Shown here one piece after another: positions 13,223-15,511 of a stretch of DNA of 15,511 nucleotides. This DNA comes from Spirochaetaceae bacterium (GTDB taxonomy: Bacteria > Spirochaetota > Spirochaetia > Treponematales > Breznakiellaceae). Position 1 is the stretch's first letter, and each line of letters starts with the position of its first letter. The stretch spans positions 1 through 15,511 of the forward strand of contig JAITAM010000035.1 of NCBI GenBank assembly GCA_031284085.1. Direction: 5' to 3'. Below the pieces are notes generated by a model. The model saw nothing but the letters and a program-made list of their open reading frames with translations. It made no database searches and had not been told where the DNA came from. Both the position numbers and the translations under genes were made by a program.

Positions 13223-15217
13223 TTATCGTTCAATAATTCGGCTCTCAAAGGGCGACAGCGAGAAGCTGCCGATACCGGTCGTATTAACGGTCTTTATGGT
13301 GTCGGTAAAGTTCATAACAAAGATGAAATCTTTCTTGTCGCTGCTTCGGATTTGTGCGCTGACTCCTTGCGGAAGCGAATACTCCAAAGCCGGTTTAATA
13401 TGCGCCTCTTCCACAATGCTCCGGTAAAAATCGTCCAGTAAGTCGCTTCCGGTGCGCGCCGCAATACAGTAAGCTTTGCCCTTATCGCGCTGGTTGACAG
13501 TCAAAGCCGGATATCCGGCGTAGAAATCGCTTTGGTACGTACCAAGAGCAGCAGCGCCGCACAAATGCGCCAGCTCACAGAGATCAAAAGCACGGTAGCT
13601 TTTTCCGCCCCACTCAATACTGTTGGATTCTTCGGGGAATAGCGCATCAATCTCTTCAAACCATAGACCGAGCGTCTCTTTCAAAGGGCCGGGAAAACCG
13701 CCTAAGAATGTAAGCGCACTTTCATTAACATAGCCGGTCAAGTATGTCGCAACAAATATGCCGCCGTTCTGCACAAACTGATCAATTCTCTGCGCAACCC
13801 CTTCACGAATCAAAAACAGCATCGGAGCTACCAAGAGCGTATACTTGTCAAAGCTACGAGTCGAGTCGATGATGTCAACCGGCGTACCCATCTTCCAGAA
13901 AGCACGGTAATGGTCAACTACGGTCTGTTCATAGCCGGTTTTGTCTTGCAAAAAACCCTTTGCATCATCCAAAGCCCACCGGACATTCCAGTCAAAGATA
14001 ATACCGACTTTTGAAGGCGTATCGGACCCGACAAGAGCATCAAGCGTTTTAAGCCGCTTGCCCACCGCAGCTACATCACGGAAGACCCGTGTGTTCTCGC
14101 TGCCTTCATGGTCAACTACCGCACCGTGAAACTGCTCCGGCCCGCCGCGGCTTTTGCGGAACTGAAAGTACTGTACCGTGTCTGCGCCATGAGCAACCGC
14201 CTGCAAAGATTGCAATTCATGCACGTTGGGACGGCGCAATTTGGTTACTGCCTGCCAGTTTGTTGCAGAAGGGCAGGACTCCATCAGCATAAAAGGCTTG
14301 CCTTTGAGGCCTCTGGTTAAATCATAGTTGAATGCCGTCCGACACCCGACCTCTCTATCCTTCTCCGTACCCGTCCAGCGAGGATACGAATCAAAAGAAG
14401 CCACGTCAAGAACTTCAGCCAGCCTGAAGTAATCAATACCCGGATACGTTCCCATCAGGTTAGTGGTACACGGAACAGCCGGTGTGAGAGAACGCATAGG
14501 CTCGCTTTCGTGCCGATAAAAATCGACAAATTGCTCTGTGGTAAAGCGGCGCCAATCAAGGCGGAGCCCATTCAAATTGGCTTCCCCAAGCGGACTTGGA
14601 CTTTCTACTTGTTCCCAGTCTGTGTAGGTATGGCTCCAAAATGCCGTCCACCACGCTTCGTTCAAAGCCTCTAATGCACCGTATTTCTTTTTGAGATAGT
14701 TACGGAACTGCTCTTGACACAAAGGACAATGACATTCACCGCCGTATTCATTTGATATATGCCACACGCCAAGCGCCGGATGCTCTTTATACCGGCTTGC
14801 CAAAAGCGTATTGATCGCATGAATCTTTTCCCGATACACAGGAGAGGAAAGGCAATGGTTATGTCTATCTCCATGAAGCATCTTTTGTCGAAACGTATTC
14901 ACCCGAAGGATTTCCGGGTACTGTTTACTCATCCATGCCGGTTTGGCTCCTGATGGCGTCGCAAGCACCGCAACAATGCCATTTTCGGCAAGCATAGCCA
15001 TCACTTCGTCAAGCCACTCAAAATGGTACTCGCCTTCAGCCGGTTCCAGCATGGCCCACGAGAAAATGCCGACCGAAAGCGAATTGATGCCGGCTAACTT
15101 TGCAAGCCGCATATCTTCTTTCCAGATAGTATCCTTCCATTTTAGCCACTGCTCAGGATTGTAATCGCCGCCATGAAGAAAGTGCGGAAATTGTGCAACA
15201 ATAGGGGGAAACTGCAT
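13223..15217 (-). CDS. Glycoside hydrolase family 42 beta-galactosidase
   Basis: A 664-residue cytoplasmic enzyme (no signal peptide) that hydrolyses terminal beta-D-galactosides. The start HGGDYNPEQW is typical of GH42. E157 in WHISNEYGG is the acid/base residue and E313 in FMLMESCPS the nucleophile. C122 and the CHCPLC cluster (C162, C164, C167) match the zinc-binding cysteines of the family. The central trimerisation domain and the C-terminal beta domain follow, so the length is normal. ATG 15217 sits 5 bases after GAGGAG (15228-15223). It is first of a leftward pair with the CsgG/LpoB-like gene. The natural substrate may be galacto-oligosaccharides rather than lactose; inference. Confidence 0.95.
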   Translation of the reverse strand: MQFPPIVAQFPHFLHGGDYNPEQWLKWKDTIWKEDMRLAKLAGINSLSVGIFSWAMLEPAEGEYHFEWLDEVMAMLAENGIVAVLATPSGAKPAWMSKQYPEILRVNTFRQKMLHGDRHNHCLSSPVYREKIHAINTLLASRYKEHPALGVWHISNEYGGECHCPLCQEQFRNYLKKKYGALEALNEAWWTAFWSHTYTDWEQVESPSPLGEANLNGLRLDWRRFTTEQFVDFYRHESEPMRSLTPAVPCTTNLMGTYPGIDYFRLAEVLDVASFDSYPRWTGTEKDREVGCRTAFNYDLTRGLKGKPFMLMESCPSATNWQAVTKLRRPNVHELQSLQAVAHGADTVQYFQFRKSRGGPEQFHGAVVDHEGSENTRVFRDVAAVGKRLKTLDALVGSDTPSKVGIIFDWNVRWALDDAKGFLQDKTGYEQTVVDHYRAFWKMGTPVDIIDSTRSFDKYTLLVAPMLFLIREGVAQRIDQFVQNGGIFVATYLTGYVNESALTFLGGFPGPLKETLGLWFEEIDALFPEESNSIEWGGKSYRAFDLCELAHLCGAAALGTYQSDFYAGYPALTVNQRDKGKAYCIAARTGSDLLDDFYRSIVEEAHIKPALEYSLPQGVSAQIRSSDKKDFIFVMNFTDTIKTVNTTGIGSFSLSPFESRIIER

Positions 15218-15355
15218 AAAAACTCCTCATTAAAATAGATTAGAACAAGGTTACACACCGCTACAAAGCACCTGCAAATCCCGCCGGTAAGATACAGCCG
15301 CATGTCGACCGGTTCATATATTGCTAAAACCCTTCGGGCTGACAATAATGCCGTC

Positions 15356-15385
15356 AATATACAGTGTTGTACATTTCTTAGTCAA
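15356..15385 (-). promoter_or_regulatory. Probable promoter for the GH42 operon
   Basis: On the minus strand TTGACT (15385-15380) and TATATT (15361-15356) are 18 bases apart, leaving a leader of about 130 bases before ATG 15217. No other gene is supported between 15218 and 15511; a frame at 15357-15142 is a TTG-start shadow that overlaps the GH42 start. Confidence 0.5.
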
Positions 15386-15400
15386 GGCTGCTATAAACAT

Positions 15401-15433
15401 TGCAGGCCCGCCAGCGCAGGCACAGCCTGTGCA
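15401..15433. repeat. Repeat-family relic with GCACAG dyad
   Basis: GCAGGCACAGCCTGT occurs here and, in nearly the same form, at about 4885-4899 in cluster A. GCACAG (15420-15425) and CTGTGC (15427-15432) form a dyad with one central base. It lies directly before TTGACA of the rightward promoter at 15434. Confidence 0.55.
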
Positions 15434-15461
15434 TTGACATTTTTCTAGAATTAGCGATAAT
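15434..15461 (+). promoter_or_regulatory. Rightward promoter leaving the window
   Basis: TTGACA (15434-15439) and GATAAT (15456-15461) are 16 bases apart. The gene it would drive lies beyond the right edge, divergent from the GH42 operon. A run of eight C residues (15504-15511) ends the window about 35 bases past the expected transcription start. Confidence 0.5.
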
Positions 15462-15511
15462 AACTAATACTATGTCTTTATCTATACATACATTATTTAT
15501 TTACCCCCCCC

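Noticed and set aside
15142..15357. 71-codon minus-strand frame upstream of GH42
   Set aside because: TTG start with no ribosome binding site, and it overlaps the well-supported GH42 start in another frame.

Overview
The window looks like accessory chromosome from a treponeme or another host-associated spirochaete of middling GC. The pointers are a BspA-type (TpLRR-like) leucine-rich-repeat surface protein, a spirochaete-style lipoprotein with a VSSC lipobox, a CsgG/LpoB-like exported protein of a form common in treponemes, a chemoreceptor without a periplasmic domain, and many short tandem repeats between genes. The genus is inferred from gene content only.

Layout, left to right. (1) 1-4777, leftward: two tandem paralogues of a glycoside hydrolase family 3 enzyme, one with a signal peptide (167-2425) and one without (2519-4777), from a promoter at 4850-4821. 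They form a 2.35-kb direct duplication that includes the 3' hairpin. A 17-bp repeat is expanded to seven copies after one copy only. (2) 4861-5973, no intact gene: two repeat clusters with a 68-bp unit, a leftward promoter feeding a ~260-nt leader and a 14-codon ORF that looks like a beheaded gene, and a long imperfect hairpin. (3) 6052-9956, rightward: a membrane methyl-accepting chemotaxis protein, then a close-packed set of lipoprotein, FmdB-type zinc ribbon, double-zinc-ribbon membrane protein and NudC Nudix hydrolase. (4) 9957-10653, repeats: two 105-bp units, then about 17 copies of a 21-bp unit. (5) 10808-12595, rightward: the LRR protein, with its own promoter and a strong two-way terminator shared with the convergent genes. 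(6) 12700-15217, leftward: a GH42 beta-galactosidase followed, one base after its stop, by the CsgG/LpoB-like protein. (7) 15218-15511: the GH42 promoter, a repeat relic, and a divergent promoter leaving the window.

The two GH3 enzymes and the GH42 enzyme suggest breakdown of beta-linked glucosides and galactosides, with one GH3 exported and the other intracellular. The LRR protein and chemoreceptor fit a host-associated motile life. The most unusual content is the non-coding repeat system. One family with a fixed-stem, variable-loop core (CAGCC-NCA-GGCTG) occurs in clusters next to promoters, and a helically phased 21-bp array carries alternating purine-pyrimidine tracts. I found no CRISPR array, transposase, integrase, tRNA or rRNA.
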